64,000 nt of DNA from Vigna angularis (Eukaryota > Streptophyta > Magnoliopsida > Fabales > Fabaceae): positions 36,167,871 through 36,231,870 of the forward strand of contig NC_068976.1 in assembly GCF_016808095.1 (NCBI RefSeq), written 5' to 3'. Both the position numbers and the translations under genes were made by a program. Shown here piece after piece: positions 11,029 to 22,735 of the stretch (its first letter is position 1; every line of letters begins with the position of its first letter). The notes beneath the pieces are model-generated. The model worked only from the letters and a program-made list of their open reading frames with translations, was not told the DNA's origin and searched no databases.

Positions 11029-13045
11029 AGTGGGGGGGTTGGTGAAGAGTTGTGAATACGGATGAACTTAAATAAGACACGAATGCAAACAGAAATGTAA
11101 AAACAGTTTCAAATACAAAATTAAATCGGTTGGTCACTTAACTCAATTACAATAATTTCAATCACAGATTAACAAAATGAAGGGCTACTCTAACCTCTTT
11201 TTCAACACAAATTACCCAACTAACTTAAACTAACATCTCACTTAAATTATCACAACCGAACATGGTAAAGAACATGCAAATAATTGAAGGAAACATCAAA
11301 GTTGAACGATATTGAAGTTGAGTCACTAAGGTAAGGACCGAGCTGCAATTAAGTATATATGTATCCTATGCTAAAGCAAATGTAACAAGGATCAAACATG
11401 GTGAATAAAGGCACCATCCAAGCTGTGATAAAAGATGCTAGCATAAGTAGACCGAAAGGTCTATAATTGGCAATTCCATAAATGCAATCAGCGCTAACCC
11501 ATAAGCACAATGCGGCATAAATTAAACAAGAAATGCTGAAATTAGAAATTGAAATGCACAAAAATCAATCACGTTTCCTTGCACCAATTCCATTTTTTTT
11601 TCTAATTCATAATGAAAACCGAGAGCGTGTATGGTTGTGCTGCTGGAAAAACCAAATTCATTGATGAGTCACCGTGCGTCTAAAATAAATGCTAGCTTTT
11701 GCTTTTGAAACTCTTCATTCCAGCCCGTCACCATGTGCTCTCTGCCCCTAATTTAAAAGAAAGAATAAATCCCTGGATGTGACCGTGCGCTTCTAAAAAT
11801 TTCATCACCGTTCATTCACCAAGCTGAACGTGACTTCTCCCTGTCACCGTACTGCACTAAGCTGGACGTGAGCAGCTCGTGCCTCCAACAAAAACCAACG
11901 CTTGCTTTCCTCCCTTTTGAATCAGCGTGCAGTACTCACCAGGCTCTCCAACGTGCTTCTGCCCTCCAAAATGAAATGTGCTACATGGCAGCAGTGACAC
12001 TCTAGTGGGTGGCGGCTGCCCTCTTTCTTTCAAGCCAAAAATCCTCATGGGCCGTGAGCTTCCTTTCTTCAAGCTTGCTGGATGGGAGCTGTTGTATGTG
12101 GGTTGTGTGCTGGACTTCAAAGTTGTTGGACGTTAGCTGGGCCGTGGAATTCTTTTCCCAGCCAGCTGGATCCGTGAGATACTCAAGGACCGTGTGCTGT
12201 GTGCTCTCCCTTCCACGTGTTGCTCCGTTTTCTCCTCTCTTCTTTTCTGGACCAAGGCCGTGAGTGCCTCCTGGATGCAAGACAAAGGGGCAACCCATCC
12301 AAGCTTCTTCATTTTTTTCTCCCGGCACCTCCTAATTAATTGCCCATGCCTTGCGTGTGCACCTCCCTGCCTTGCTGCTTTGTTGGACGCTCCCCATGGG
12401 CTGTGACCGTGTGAAGACTTGAATGGTGCAGGCCGTGACGTCTTGGACGTGCCAAGTGTGGGCCGTGTGCTGCTTTCCTTTCCGTGTGCACACCACTTGC
12501 CCAAGAAGAATGTAATAGCCTTCTTCCGTGCTACATTAGGTGGTGACTCCTTTCCCTCTCTCATGTGCTTGGACGCTCCAAATTTTATTTTTCCATGGGC
12601 TCCGCTGGGCATGCAACCTGCTGCTGCTGTCCTCGTGTGCATCTTCCATCCTTTTTCAATTGAAAATTCAATAGTTGCTGGCTTCTTTCCGTGTGCAACT
12701 CCCAAGCTGTTGTCCATCATCCCCTTCTCAATTGAAGCACCTCTTTTTCATAAGCCCAAAGAGTAAAACCACCATAGTGCCCTCCTTCTTGTGCGCGCTT
12801 CTTTGTTGAAGAGTCTTGAATTATGTGACAGCCCTCCAAATGTCCCAAATTACATTTCCAAAATTTTTCCTGCAATCAATAATGAAAATAATAAGCTCAA
12901 ATAATTCAAATTAATTAAAATAAGAATTTCTGGTCAAATTAAGCACAATTAGTAAAAATGGGAAAATATTGGACATTCAAGCACAATTCTCTGATTAAAT
13001 CCGGTACAATAAACTAAGTGAAGTTAAGAAATAATTGACTCATCA

Positions 13046-13989
13046 GCAGTGGTGAAAGAATTTTACACCAATGCAAGAAGGTTGGGTGATCATCCTGCTG
13101 AAGATTATCTGAGCTATGTTAGAGGACACGCCAATCGATATGACCCTGATTCCTTTAATAGATTTTTAAATATTTAATGACTGGTGAGCAGTGTCAGTTT
13201 GCTCTCAATATGGAAGAATGAGCAGACTTTGGTGATGTGGAAAGTATGTTATGTGTGCCTGGTGGAAACTTTCAAAGAAACAATAATGGTGTTGTAGTGA
13301 ACATCAGGAGAGTTGATTTGACTCCTCTAGCAAAGTATTGGATGGCATTTTCTCATGCCAACATCCAGCCATGCTCACATGTCTCAGACATAACTTTCAG
13401 TAGGGCGCTTCTCTTGCACTGTGTTCTCATAAGGATGAGCATTAAAATTGGCTAGGTCATAGCTAATGAGATAGGTGTTGCCAACACTATGAACAACAAA
13501 GCACCTCTAGGGCATCCCTCTTTGATTACACACTTGTGTGAGCTAGGTGGGGTGAATATCTCTGTACCAACATTTGAGAAGCCTAGGAAAGCTATTGACG
13601 AGGCCTATTATAGAAAGTATTGTTGAGGTGATGAGGCAGCTCAACCAGTACCACCACGCCGTCCTCGCAGAGCGAGAGGACCACCATAGAGCCATGCATC
13701 TATATAGCCTCATGAGGCAGAGCCATTTCAGATGAGGGATATGTATATATCTCTTATAGAAGCCCAGATGCAATCTATTCACATAGGGCAAGTAGCCACA
13801 ACTAAGATGATTATTGGGATGTATGATACACCCCCAGTACATAGGTGGACCATGTATGAGTTTCATAATGTGGTGGCATGGCCAAAGGAGCAAGCTCAGG
13901 GCAGCAGAGCTAGAGCAGCTGAAGCTTCAACTATGGATGATGAGGATGCTTTTGAAGATGCTGAGGATGATGAAGAGGAGGAAGATTAA
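13046..13989 (+). pseudogene. ORF2 of element A, 3' part
   Basis: Continues ORF2 after the second GCAGT. Recognisable blocks in order: VVKEFYTNA, a D-P-D-S motif, CVPGGNFQRNN, NIRRVDLTPLAKYW, the SHVSDIT block, HPSLITHLC, PRKAIDEAYY and a C-terminal part with QVATTKMIIGMYDTPP, then an acidic tail ending at TAA 13987. Several in-frame stops (around 13175, 13219, 13455 and 13623) break it. It is the same domain as 26608-27831. Confidence 0.85.
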
Positions 13990-14018
13990 GATGACAACAC
14001 GGGTTGATGAGGAGCTGA

Positions 14019-14044
14019 GATAGCATCTACTGATGGATGCTATC
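14019..14044 (+). repeat. Hairpin unit downstream of ORF2, element A
   Basis: GATAGCATC, loop TACTGATG, GATGCTATC: a nine-pair stem. The same unit at 27843-27868 in Q has GATAGCATT/AATGCTATC, a compensated base-pair change. Confidence 0.8.
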
Positions 14045-14750
14045 ACCTCTAGAGCAGGATTTTTACTGTTGTTTTGTTGAATTTATTTGCTTCTGTTTTT
14101 AGATTAGGGTTGTGATGTACTCAGTTTGAAACTTTATCTGTTATGATGGTTTGCTTGTGACTTATGCATGATGATGAGTATTGCTTGATGATGCTTGGAT
14201 ATTGATTGATGTTGAGATTGTGCACTATATGCTTATATACAGGTGGTGGTTCACAAGCTTTGTGAACAAATGCATGATGTTGTGATTGTGATTATGATGC
14301 TAAGCAGGATGTGTATGTGGAATGTTGAATGAGCCTAAATGTGAGGTTTTGAACTCCAGAGTTTTTGTGATTGAATGCTATTATATTGAAAGCATGAATG
14401 ACTTTGCCTAGGTTTTCTATGATTGAATCACTTGCTTGTATGTGTCATATGATCAAGGCCATCTGTTGTTACCCTTTATTAACCAAATGATTTAAGCCCA
14501 ATAAAAGAGAGCACAATGTGTTCTATCCCTTGAACCCTTAGCTTTGAACATGATAGAAAACCCTTTTTGAAAAGCTTTACCTTGAGTTGAGCTGAAGATA
14601 TCTTGTGGTATTGATAAATGTTCAAGTTTGGGGTTGTTGGGTGGTTTAAAAAAGGGAATATGAAAAGCATTGAGCTAAGCATGTGAAAAGTAAAAGGAAA
14701 AGGAAAAGAAAAGAAAGAAAAAGAAAGGCTCAATGCAAAAGAAAGTAGAA
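14045..14750 (+). other. 3' non-coding region of element A
   Basis: Matches 27869-28570 of Q. It holds one extra polypurine-like copy AAGTTTGGGGTTG at 14624-14636 and an A/G-rich stretch near 14690-14725. The true polypurine tract and LTR start are missing: the text jumps from internal sequence to the LTR U3 region near 14750, a deletion of about 500 bp relative to Q. Confidence 0.65.
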
Positions 14751-15682
14751 GAATCGCACTTACCGTTGAGTAGTATTTTAATGGGCCTTGGGCCACTTTT
14801 CTGTAATCTTTAAGAGTCTATATAATGTTTTAGTCGACCTAGGGTTAGTATCTTTTGGCAGAATGAAGCAAAATCACACTTTCTTCACCCCTTGGAGGAG
14901 GATTTTGGATGCTCAAGATACACTCTTCAAATTCTAGGGTTCTATCTTTCATTCTTTCATTATTGTTCATATAGTTTCACCATGATTATGGTGAACTAAA
15001 CCTTCATTATTGTTGGGGAATCAATGTAATCGTTTGAAATTCTCATGTATTGAATTGGTTCTTTAATTCATATGCTCTCTTTCATAAATTGTTAGGGTTT
15101 TTCTTCTATACTTTATGCATGCTTTGTTTAACTCATTCAATTGCATGATCATTGATGTTATTTGTATGGACACATATAGATAAATCTAGACATGAAGAAA
15201 TTCTCCCAATAGTAATATTGCCTAGACATAGGGAAAGGAGGATTGGTTGCCTTTAAGCTTTTGTGCGAATGTAATGCATGAAAAATTGCTAGGGAGACAA
15301 GACATTGTAAACTAGTGATTAGGAGTAGGATTTCTTCACCAAGACATTGGGTTTAGGGTAACTTAGAAAGTGGCATTAACATTAATGAAGAAGATGAATT
15401 CTTGAATACATGAGATTGGATAGGATGAATTGAAAACCCCCAACAACATCATCATTTCATATATCTCAATCACGTTTTGCTTCTTTTGATCCAATTGATC
15501 AATACATGTATTCATATTTACTTTTCGGTATTTGCATTTAAACCTACAAGAATTTGTTTTACAAGTCTTATTTAATCAAGAAATCATACAACTGTTTAGG
15601 TCGTGAGTCCTTTGGGAAACGATACTTGGTCTTACCATTTATTATTACTTGATACGATTCGGTTACAGTTGTCGAGGGTTAA
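14751..15682 (+). repeat. 3' LTR of element A, 5'-truncated
   Basis: Begins within U3 (CACTTACCGTTGAG), with TATATAATG at about 14820 and the conserved R/U5 text including TGATACGATTCGGTTAC. It is very close to the minus-strand LTR at 44246-45482 and more distant from the LTRs of Q, so at least two LTR subfamilies are present. It loses homology near 15682, shortly before the expected LTR end. Confidence 0.8.
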
Positions 15683-17189
15683 TAGACGTTTAAAACAATA
15701 TAGAACTTCGAACAAGTGGGGGTGGGACATGATGGTCGTAATCTCGCAACGTCAATAAGGAAACAGTCAACGTCCAATATAAAATAAATAAATACTAAAT
15801 ATTGATTTAATTAATATGATGTCAACCGTAACAAAAGAAGGAAGTTGTATATTACAACTAGTAGTTATTTGTTTATTTTTCATTTAAATCAACCCACAAA
15901 ATGTCAGTTTTATACTAGCTTAGAAGTTTTGTTATTTAGTTCCTTTTTTATTATTTTTTCTTTTTCTTTTAAACCAACGATATAACGTCGAATTCTTCTA
16001 CGCATCGACGTTGTATTTTCCAGAAATTATGTTTTTAATTTATGGGGGGATTTGGCTTTGATGTGTACTCGCGTATAACGTCATTTTTTTTCTTTTTTCT
16101 TTTAAACCAACCAAAGAATATCGAACTCTTTCACCAATTCGACGTTTTTTGGCCACAAATAACCTCAGTCATTCTATTTTTCTATAAATACAGTTTCTGA
16201 GCCTTAGATAACATGTAGACATCCATTTATAAAATTTCTGCTATGAACTCCATCTGTTAATTTTTTTTCTTTGTGTTTTCTGTTATCTCCTTCAAGGACA
16301 CAAAAAAGATTGAAGGAGTATAGAAAACCAAAGGAAAAGGTTGATAGATTTGGATTTCGCATCCTTTCAAAACGTTACTCCTCCTTCACTAAACTACAGA
16401 ACTTCCGTACACAAATTCATGTTAACTTTTTCCGTTGGTTTGCTATCAATTCCTCTACTAAACGAAGAAATTTCTTTGTTAACGATGAAGGCATGGTAGC
16501 AAACCAGAGGAAAATGTTAATACTTATGAATTTAAAACAGAATCTATTAAAAAAAATCCTTCTATTTTAACAAAGAAAAAGGTTGAAAGATTTGGATTTT
16601 GCACCCTTTCAAAACGCTACAACCTCCATTCACAAAAATCCTTCTACATTTTAACAATCCTGCGGATCGTTTCGTGGTTTAATTTTCATTTCTTTTGTAT
16701 GTTTAGTGTTATTATGTTTTTCCTTTGTTTCGTTTCCATTTATAACCTACATAATAATGAATTTGTTTTAGAAATCCTTCAAATAATTTTATGTCGAATA
16801 CTGAAGGAAAAGACGTCCCTATGTAATTCCCAATTAACGTGGACGTCCCTCTGGTAACAACACAAAATTAATGCTCACAACGACTCCAATGTCTTTCACG
16901 TCGAAGCCCCCTAGAGTCAGACGTTCTATGGGAATTTAAAAAGGAAAAAGAAAAAATAGAGCGACCTTTGCCTTCTTATAACGAATAATACGTCAGATGC
17001 CCAAGGAATCTGAAAATTATTGTTGTATTAAAAGAAAAAAGAATTAAACCAAAAAGACACCTTGGAAGTCTGAAGAAATTGACATATCATTTACGTAGTC
17101 TGTGTTTTATTATTGAAGCCCATTTCAAGCCCATTTCAGGCCTTTCCCAACAGTAATTATTTATGCAGACATCGATTTCTTATAATCAT
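15683..17189. other. Region U: unidentified sequence with repeated ACGTC motifs
   Basis: It matches none of the element families in this window. ACGTC/GACGT recurs throughout, including a perfect inverted repeat AACGTCGA...TCGACGTT at 15984-15991/16005-16012. CTATAAATA at 16182-16190 is a TATA-like site. An unrecognised 99-residue frame lies at 16271-16570 (+), and a ~50-bp segment near 16336 is repeated imperfectly near 16577. Clustered ACGTC motifs would suit the subterminal region of a CACTA-type DNA transposon, but I see no CACTA terminus or transposase, so the identity is open. Confidence 0.4.
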
Positions 17190-17391
17190 TAGCAAGCACC
17201 TGTATATAAGAGTTGACCATGCATCATCTCAACATCAATCACACAATAAAGTAGCACAAGATAGAAATTACTCATCACACACATATTATAACCAAACCAT
17301 CCAAACATATGTCATTAGGCCAAGTACATATTAACCAAATTCAATGTTCACAAATGCATAATAGTAAAGCTAAAGAAAAATCCTGCTAGAA

Positions 17392-17511
17392 TAGCATCCA
17401 TCAATAGATGCTACTCTCTATATCCAGCATCCATAAGTAGATGTTCCTCATCAAGTCCTGCATCCATCAGTAGATGTTCCTCATCAACTCTAGCATCCAT
17501 CAGTAGATGCT
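17392..17511 (-). repeat. Array of four hairpin units downstream of ORF2, element C
   Basis: Units at 17392-17413, 17425-17444, 17460-17477 and 17492-17511, each with AGCATC-type arms around a loop that reads TATTGATG, TACTTATG or TACTGATG on the minus strand. Two stems use G-T wobble pairs. Q and A have a single unit here. Confidence 0.75.
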
Positions 17512-17521
17512 CTCCCGCAGA

Positions 17522-18748
17522 TCAACCCCTGTTGTCATCAGACTCATCATCATCATCATCATCATCTTCATCATCTTCTTCTTCATCTTCCTCTTCCTCC
17601 TTTTCTTCTTCATTAGCATCCTCCTCCATAGTTGTGGCTCCAAATGTACCAGCTTCTCCACTAGCCTGAGCAGGATCTGCAGGCCATGCAACATAAGCCT
17701 GGAATTCTTCCTCAGACATGAACTGTCTCTCAGAAAAGGCTCAATTCAAGTTCATCAGCAAAGCATGTTCCCCTCTATACAAAGCCTTCATCCTAGACTC
17801 CATTAGAGACATATACATGTCTCTCATTTGGAAGGGTGCAACATCCTCGGCTTGCTCCTGCTGATCCTATTGTGGCTGATGTGGCGCTCTCATATGAACC
17901 CTAGGAGGATGTGGTGTAGGCATTGAAATTCCTACCTCATCCAGCATGTAGTACTGGGTATAATAGGATGCATCTATCTCCTTCCTAGGTCGATCAAGTG
18001 GAGGTATTCACCCAAGCTAGCTCACATAATTGAATAAGGAGAGAGGGGTGTCCGGAGGTGACTTATTGGTGACGGCTTGAGCACATTGCTTGATTTCATT
18101 TGCTATCACCAGCCCTATATTAATATTAAGACCTCAGAGCACACAATAGAGGAAGATAACTCTGTGTGTCGTGATGTCTGACACATGTGAACATGGCTGA
18201 ATGTTGGCATGAGTGACTGTAATCCAATATTTTGCTAAAGAACCCAAGTAAGCCCTCCTAATATGGATTGGTGAGTCATTCATGTTCCTCTGAAACTGGC
18301 CACCTACCATGCACAAGGTCCTCTCTACATCAGCATAATCAACATCCTCATCTATGTCTAGCGCAAACTAACACTGCTCTCCTGCCCATTCAGCACCCAA
18401 AAACGAATTTATAGTATCAGCATCAAAAGAAATTATCTTCCCCCTCACATAGCTGGTATACATCTCATGAGTAGCACCACCAAATGACCTAACATTCGTG
18501 TAAAACTTCTTCACCACTGCTATGTTGAAAGGTATTCTCCCACTGCCACCTTTCCAACTCTCTCCCAAATTTAGGTGCCATGGTGGGTATCAGTCCCACC
18601 TTTTTTCCATCAAAAGTCTCCTATTCTACACCGTCTGAAAGTGCCTCTCATGTATGTGGGAGATGAACTTGTTGGAATACATCTGTTCCTTTCTCTTATG
18701 TCCTCTATCAGTAGTGTGCTTAATGCGCTTTCCAAATGATTAAGCCAT
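17522..18748 (-). pseudogene. ORF2 of element C
   Basis: The start Met is followed by a stop (ATG GCT TAA at 18748). Recognisable blocks: NIAVVKKFYTNVRSFGG, YVRGKIISFDADTINSFLG, NMNDSPIHIRRAYLGSLAKYW in part, and QPCSHVSDI. The C-terminus (17719-17522) is strongly acidic, with a D-rich run encoded by a GAT microsatellite (ATC on the plus strand, about 17540-17570). Several stops and frameshifts. The splice acceptor before the start is not conserved. Confidence 0.8.
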
Positions 18749-19458
18749 ATTTGCACCATAACAAACACAATACATTCCACTAATGAGTCGTTTATATTCT
18801 CAATTCACATTCTCAACATAACTCCTTAAACATAGGTAACTCAATTTTACAGCTCCAATCAACATCACACTCTTTTTTTCAACACCGAGGGCCAATCAGG
18901 GAGCCCTCAGCGGAACCTGCACACACTGAAAATCACCAGAAAACACCACACAACTACCATGAAACAGCCGCGGTGGCGTTGAGCACCCCTTAGTGGCCCT
19001 TAGCGCCATACCAGAAAACCCCTTATGACCTTAGCTGGCCAAATGCATCACACACAAACTTTCCACAGTGCAATAATCATCAATAATCCATCCAGCAACA
19101 ATTTGTTCAATAAATCAACCACAAATCATGCATAAACTTCAAAAATAAAAAACTATGAAGAGTTAAAAATTGAAAATGCAAGATGCTTACTTGAGTGGAG
19201 TTCAAATCTTTTCAAATGTGCGCAAAGGGCTAGTAGAAAATTAGAGCTTCTATGCAAAAAAGCTACAGCACACCAAGAAAACCCCAAACATAATGAATGG
19301 AATGAAGTAAAGAGTAGTGGAGATGGTGATTTTTGAAGAAGGGATGAAAGGGGGAAATCTTAGGGAACCCTAAGAAAAGCTCTTTGGTGGCTGGAAAGTA
19401 TGGGAGTGAAAAATGAGAGAGAAATCGCGTACCTTAGGGTTAAAAGAGTGAAATGGGC
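18749..19458 (-). other. Upstream region of ORF2 in element C
   Basis: Non-coding. It contains decayed palindromes (CCCTCAGCGGAAC at about 18901; GCGGTGGCGTTGAGC at about 18971) and text aligning with the ORF2 leader of A and Q, then joins the primer site directly. No gag or protease is seen. Confidence 0.55.
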
Positions 19459-19475
19459 CCCGACAACGGCGCCAA
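19459..19475 (-). other. Primer binding site of element C (tRNA-Asp type)
   Basis: On the minus strand TGGCGCCGTTGTCGGGG, matching the complement of the 3' end of plant tRNA-Asp(GUC) with one change. It lies six bases inside the LTR boundary. Confidence 0.8.
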
Positions 19476-19481
19476 AAACTT

Positions 19482-20382
19482 GGTAAGATGTCGGCAAGTG
19501 TACCAAATCCTATCAAGTAATAATAAATGGTAAGACCAAGTATCGTTTCCAAAGAGACTCACGACACTAGACAATTATGTAATTACTTAACTAATTAAGA
19601 ATTTTGAAGAACAATTTAGGGGTTTTGAATGCAAAGGCAATAAAAATAAACATGAATGCAATTTTGGCCAATGGAAAGAAAAACACAAAGGTGAATGAAT
19701 GATATTGAAAATATGAGATGAATATGTTGTTGGGGTTTAGATTTCACCAAGTTTCCTCTCATGCACATATGAATTCATCTTCTTCATTAATGTTAATATC
19801 ACTTTCTAAATTACTTGAAACCCGATGTCTCGGCGAAGAAAGTCTATCCTTAATTACAAGATCACAATGTCTTGTATCACTAGAAATTAATTCTGCATTA
19901 CGCTTAGAAGCTTAAGATAACCAAAACTCATATCCCTATGTCTAGGCAATACTCCTATTGGGAGCAATTCTCTAGATCTAGGTTTCCCCGTATGTGTCCA
20001 TATCACGAAAACCAATAATCATTCCATGAATGAGTTAAACATAACAAGCATTGAGCAAAGAAGAATAACCCTAACAATTAATGAAAGAAACATAGAAATA
20101 TTCGAATCAATTCAAATACATGAGAGTTCACAAGGTTACATCATCCCCCAACAACAAATAAGGTTTAGTTCCCCATCGTCATGGAGAAACTAGATGAACA
20201 ATGGAATGAAAAAGATAGAAAAACCCTAAAAACTGTACAGGAGAGCTTCTGCATCCACTTCTGCCTCGAGAGAATTGAAGAAAGTTTGAATTTGTGTTAA
20301 TTATGTCAAAAGATACTCTCTTTAGGTCGAGCAAATCCTTAAATAGAGTTGAATTGGATCATAGGCCAATGTTGACACCATT
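19482..20382 (-). repeat. 5' LTR of element C (U5, R and part of U3)
   Basis: The right part matches the other minus LTRs: TAAGACCAAGTATCG, a GAATGAGTTAAAC phrase, CCCCCAACAACAA and CATGGAGAAACTAG. A TATA-like string is near 20338. Homology to the family stops as the text enters the 91-bp tandem repeat, so its U3 is replaced or greatly expanded. Confidence 0.7.
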
Positions 20383-20710
20383 CACCGCTCGAGCGCCCCT
20401 TTTTGGGCGGTTGAGCGCCAACAGCACGAAGCTTGGGCGTCCTCTAGAAGGCTTAAGCGCAGGAAGTGCCGCTCACCGCTCGGGCATCCCTTTCTGGGTG
20501 CTTGAGCGCCAACAACACGAAGCTTGGGCATCCTCTGGAAGGCTTAAGCGCAGGAAGTGTCGCTCACCGCCCGGGTGCCCCTTTTGGGGCATTTGAGCGC
20601 TGGATGTAGAAGGCTTGGGCAACCTCTGTGAGGCTTGAGCGTGGAAGACCACCGCTTGCCACCCGAGCGCCCTAAGTTGGGCGCTTAAGCGCCGCTGACT
20701 AGGGCTTGGG
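20383..20710. repeat. Tandem repeat, period about 91 bp, ~3.6 units
   Basis: Units start at 20383, 20474 and 20565, with a shorter fourth at about 20658. Each begins CACCGCYCG, contains GAGCGCC-type palindromic strings, then AAGCTTGGGC or a variant, and AAGGCTT-AAGCGC. It lies between a minus LTR (C) and a plus LTR fragment (K), in the position of their U3 regions. Frames of about 100 residues across it simply reflect the repeat. Confidence 0.85.
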
Positions 20711-21044
20711 CTCTTTTTCTGTTCTGTCTTTGCTCTATTTAAAAGACCCAGGTGTCCTAGGTTTGGTATCTCTGGCTGGAGCAGCACAACAACACACTCT
20801 TCCACTCTCTGAAGGCGGATTTGAATGCGAAAACGTCCTTCCTCTACTTTTAGGGTTTTGCTATCTCATGCTTTTCCATTATTCATCCAGTTTCTCCATG
20901 TCTATGGGGAACTAAACTCTATTTGTTGTTGGGGAATGATGTAACCTTGTGAACTCTCATGTATTTGAATTGATTCTTAATTTCATATTCTTTTTCATTA
21001 ATTGTTAGAGTAATTCATCTATGCTTATTACATGCTTTGTTTAA
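20690..21044 (+). repeat. LTR fragment K (plus strand)
   Basis: CTATTTAAAAG (TATA-like, about 20736), GTCCTAGGTTTGGTATCTC, then the family R/U5 phrases TTTAGGGTTTTGCTATCTC, GGGAACTAAACTC and GTTGTTGGGGAATGATG. It ends at TTGTTTAAC (21042), where homology with other LTRs stops. Confidence 0.7.
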
Positions 21045-21430
21045 CTTCTGAAATCTGAACTGGAAAGGAGGATGAACATAATTTTGTTGCAGCGGAAGAA
21101 GATGAATTATGATGATGATGACTGGAGGAAGCATAAACTCTAGAAACCACTCTTCAAACGGTGTTCGGTGGATGGATTGAAGGAGAGTGGATAATTCGGT
21201 GATGAAGATAAGGTTAAGGCAAAGGAGGATTGAATCAAACAATGATGCGGTGAAGAAAACAAATGAATCGGTGATGGACAAAAATGGAATGATGGAAGTG
21301 GTTTAGGTGCTAAAATATGATACGAATGGTATAGAGGAATGCTAGGAATGAAAGCCTAGCTAGGGGAAACTCTAAAGCTCTCTCTCGGTGACCTTCAATA
21401 AGAAGAAAGTTCTGGACAGCATCAACATAA

Positions 21431-22729
21431 AACAGTTGAAAAACTGTTATTTTCATGCTTAAAATTGATACTAAAAGCAACCTTTATACTTAGAAACTAG
21501 CTTGAAATCATGCTTTTATTCATATTTTCAGAAATAAGAGAGCTGGACAGGTTTATGCTTGATTTCAGTGTTTTTGTGCAGGTTTTAAGGTGAATTTGGT
21601 GAAAGAAGCGAAGAAGGAGAGAAATGGAATCAGAAAAGACATCAAAAAGTGCAAAAGGAGAAGCCGCAACTACCGCTGAGCGGCAGTTTACCGCTGAACG
21701 GCACTCAGGAAGTCACGTTGGATCCGCTGAGGGGCAAAATGGCCGCTGAGGGGAGAAAATAACTCACGCACTCACCGCTGAGCGGTACTTTACTGCTGAG
21801 CGACACACTTATGGGCTTGGGCCTAATTTTCTGTAATTTACGAATAGTATATAAGCTTTAGGGTTTCCTAGGGTTTGTATCTTTGGCTGGGAGGAAGCAG
21901 AAACAAACTTTTCACCCCTTAGGGGTAGATTGGGAGATGGTGACGACTCTCCTCTTCTCTTTCTAGGGTTTTTCTATCTCTTCCATTCTTTCATTATTGT
22001 TCATCTAGATTCACCATGAATATGGTGAACTAAACCTTGATTGTTGTTGGGGGATCAATGTAATCTTGTGAAACTCTCATATATGGAATTTGTGTTTAAA
22101 AATCTTATTTGAGATACATGCTTTCTTTCATTAATTATTAGGGTTTTTCCTCTTTGCTCAAAGCATGCATTGTTTAACTCATTCATTGTCATGATCATTG
22201 ATTTTGTCGATATGGGAACGTACGGGGAAGTCTAGATCCGGGGAATTTCTCCCAATAGCATATTGGTTGCCGTTAAGCTCCTGCACTTCAGAACTAATTA
22301 CTAGGAATACTAGGAATTCTATGAACTCGTAATTAAGGATAGGCCTTCTTGACAAGGTAATTTAGAGAGTGGCATTAACATTGATGAAAAGATTGATGAA
22401 TTCTTAAAGTATATGAGAGTGGATAAGATGAAATTGATAACCCCAACAACATACTCATCCATATAATTCATTCAGTGTTTGTGTTCCTTTTTGCCATTGA
22501 TCAAACTCATGCATACATATTTACTTATTGTCTTTTGCATTTGAAACCACAAGATTTTGTTCACAAGTCTTAAATAATCAACAAATCATATAACTAACTA
22601 GGCCGTGAGTCCTTTGGGAGAACGATACTTGGTCTTACCGAGTTTATTACTTGATACGATTCGGTCACACTTGCCGAGGGTCAAACAAGTTTGTGGCGCC
22701 GTTTTTCGGTGTTCCTAAATTTGTCATCA
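21431..22729 (+). repeat. 5' LTR of element Q
   Basis: It starts with the terminal inverted repeat AACAGTTG...AACTGTTAT, lacking the first four bases. Palindrome copies lie at 21672-21805 and TATATAAG at 21848-21855. It ends GTCATCA at 22729 and matches 29080-30378. Confidence 0.9.
21672..21805 (+). promoter_or_regulatory. CCGCTGAGCGG palindrome array upstream of the LTR TATA box (Q)
   Basis: Exact or near copies of CCGCTGAGCGG or CCGCTGAGGGG occur about six times within 135 bases, 45-175 bases upstream of TATATAAG (21848). The 3' LTR has the same set at about 29318-29453. The same palindrome occurs upstream of ORF2 (25883-25914) and in its intron (26408-26521). Confidence 0.7.
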
Positions 22730-22735
22730 AGTTTT

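Larger units (their letters stand above)
4708..13045 (-). mobile_element. Solo LTR B (minus strand) of the H family, interrupted by element D
   Basis: On the minus strand it reads TGATGAGTCAAT... to ...GCCTCATCA. Five-base duplications GCAGT flank it (4703-4707 and 13046-13050), with ORF2 of A on both sides. The parts 4708-4835 and 11034-13045 add up to about 2.1 kb, comparable with the 1.94-1.99 kb LTRs of H, and match their ends (for example GACCTAGGAGTCAC... with a TACTATACTGCAT-like string). No internal domain remains, so this is a solo LTR left by LTR-LTR recombination. The open frames at 11857-12766 are on mixed strands and are not supported as genes. Confidence 0.85.
1719..15682 (+). 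mobile_element. Element A: decayed, pol-less Athila-like Ty3/gypsy element, host of nested B and D
   Basis: The left edge at 1719 starts in mid-gag, where homology to Q and F begins (QFPYRQGN region), so the 5' LTR and most of gag are missing. Order: gag-protease remnant (1719-3216), conserved motif pair and hairpin array (3232-3536), ORF2 promoter/leader/intron (3690-4451), ORF2 split by B (4452-4707 and 13046-13989), 3' region (13990-14750) and a 3' LTR lacking its start (14751-15682). No reverse transcriptase, RNase H or integrase core is present between protease and ORF2. Q has the same order, so this is a family property and not decay of one copy. The 3' LTR is closest to the right LTR of E. 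Confidence 0.85.
17190..20382 (-). mobile_element. Element C: decayed A/Q-family element with gag-pro deleted
   Basis: Read on the minus strand: 5' LTR (20382-19482), primer site (19475-19459), then directly the ORF2 upstream region, ORF2 (18748-17522), hairpin array (17511-17392) and a short 3' region that stops near 17190 without a 3' LTR. The gag-protease part is absent. ORF2 carries many stops and is the most divergent copy here, so this is probably the oldest member. Confidence 0.75.

Noticed and set aside
12133..12720. 195-residue minus-strand frame and overlapping frames in solo LTR B
   Set aside because: Same LTR block as in H, overlapping frames on both strands, no domain.
20294..20805. 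Frames of 100-110 residues on both strands over the 91-bp repeat
   Set aside because: Repeat period 91 is not a multiple of three and the frames only reflect the repeat; no domain.
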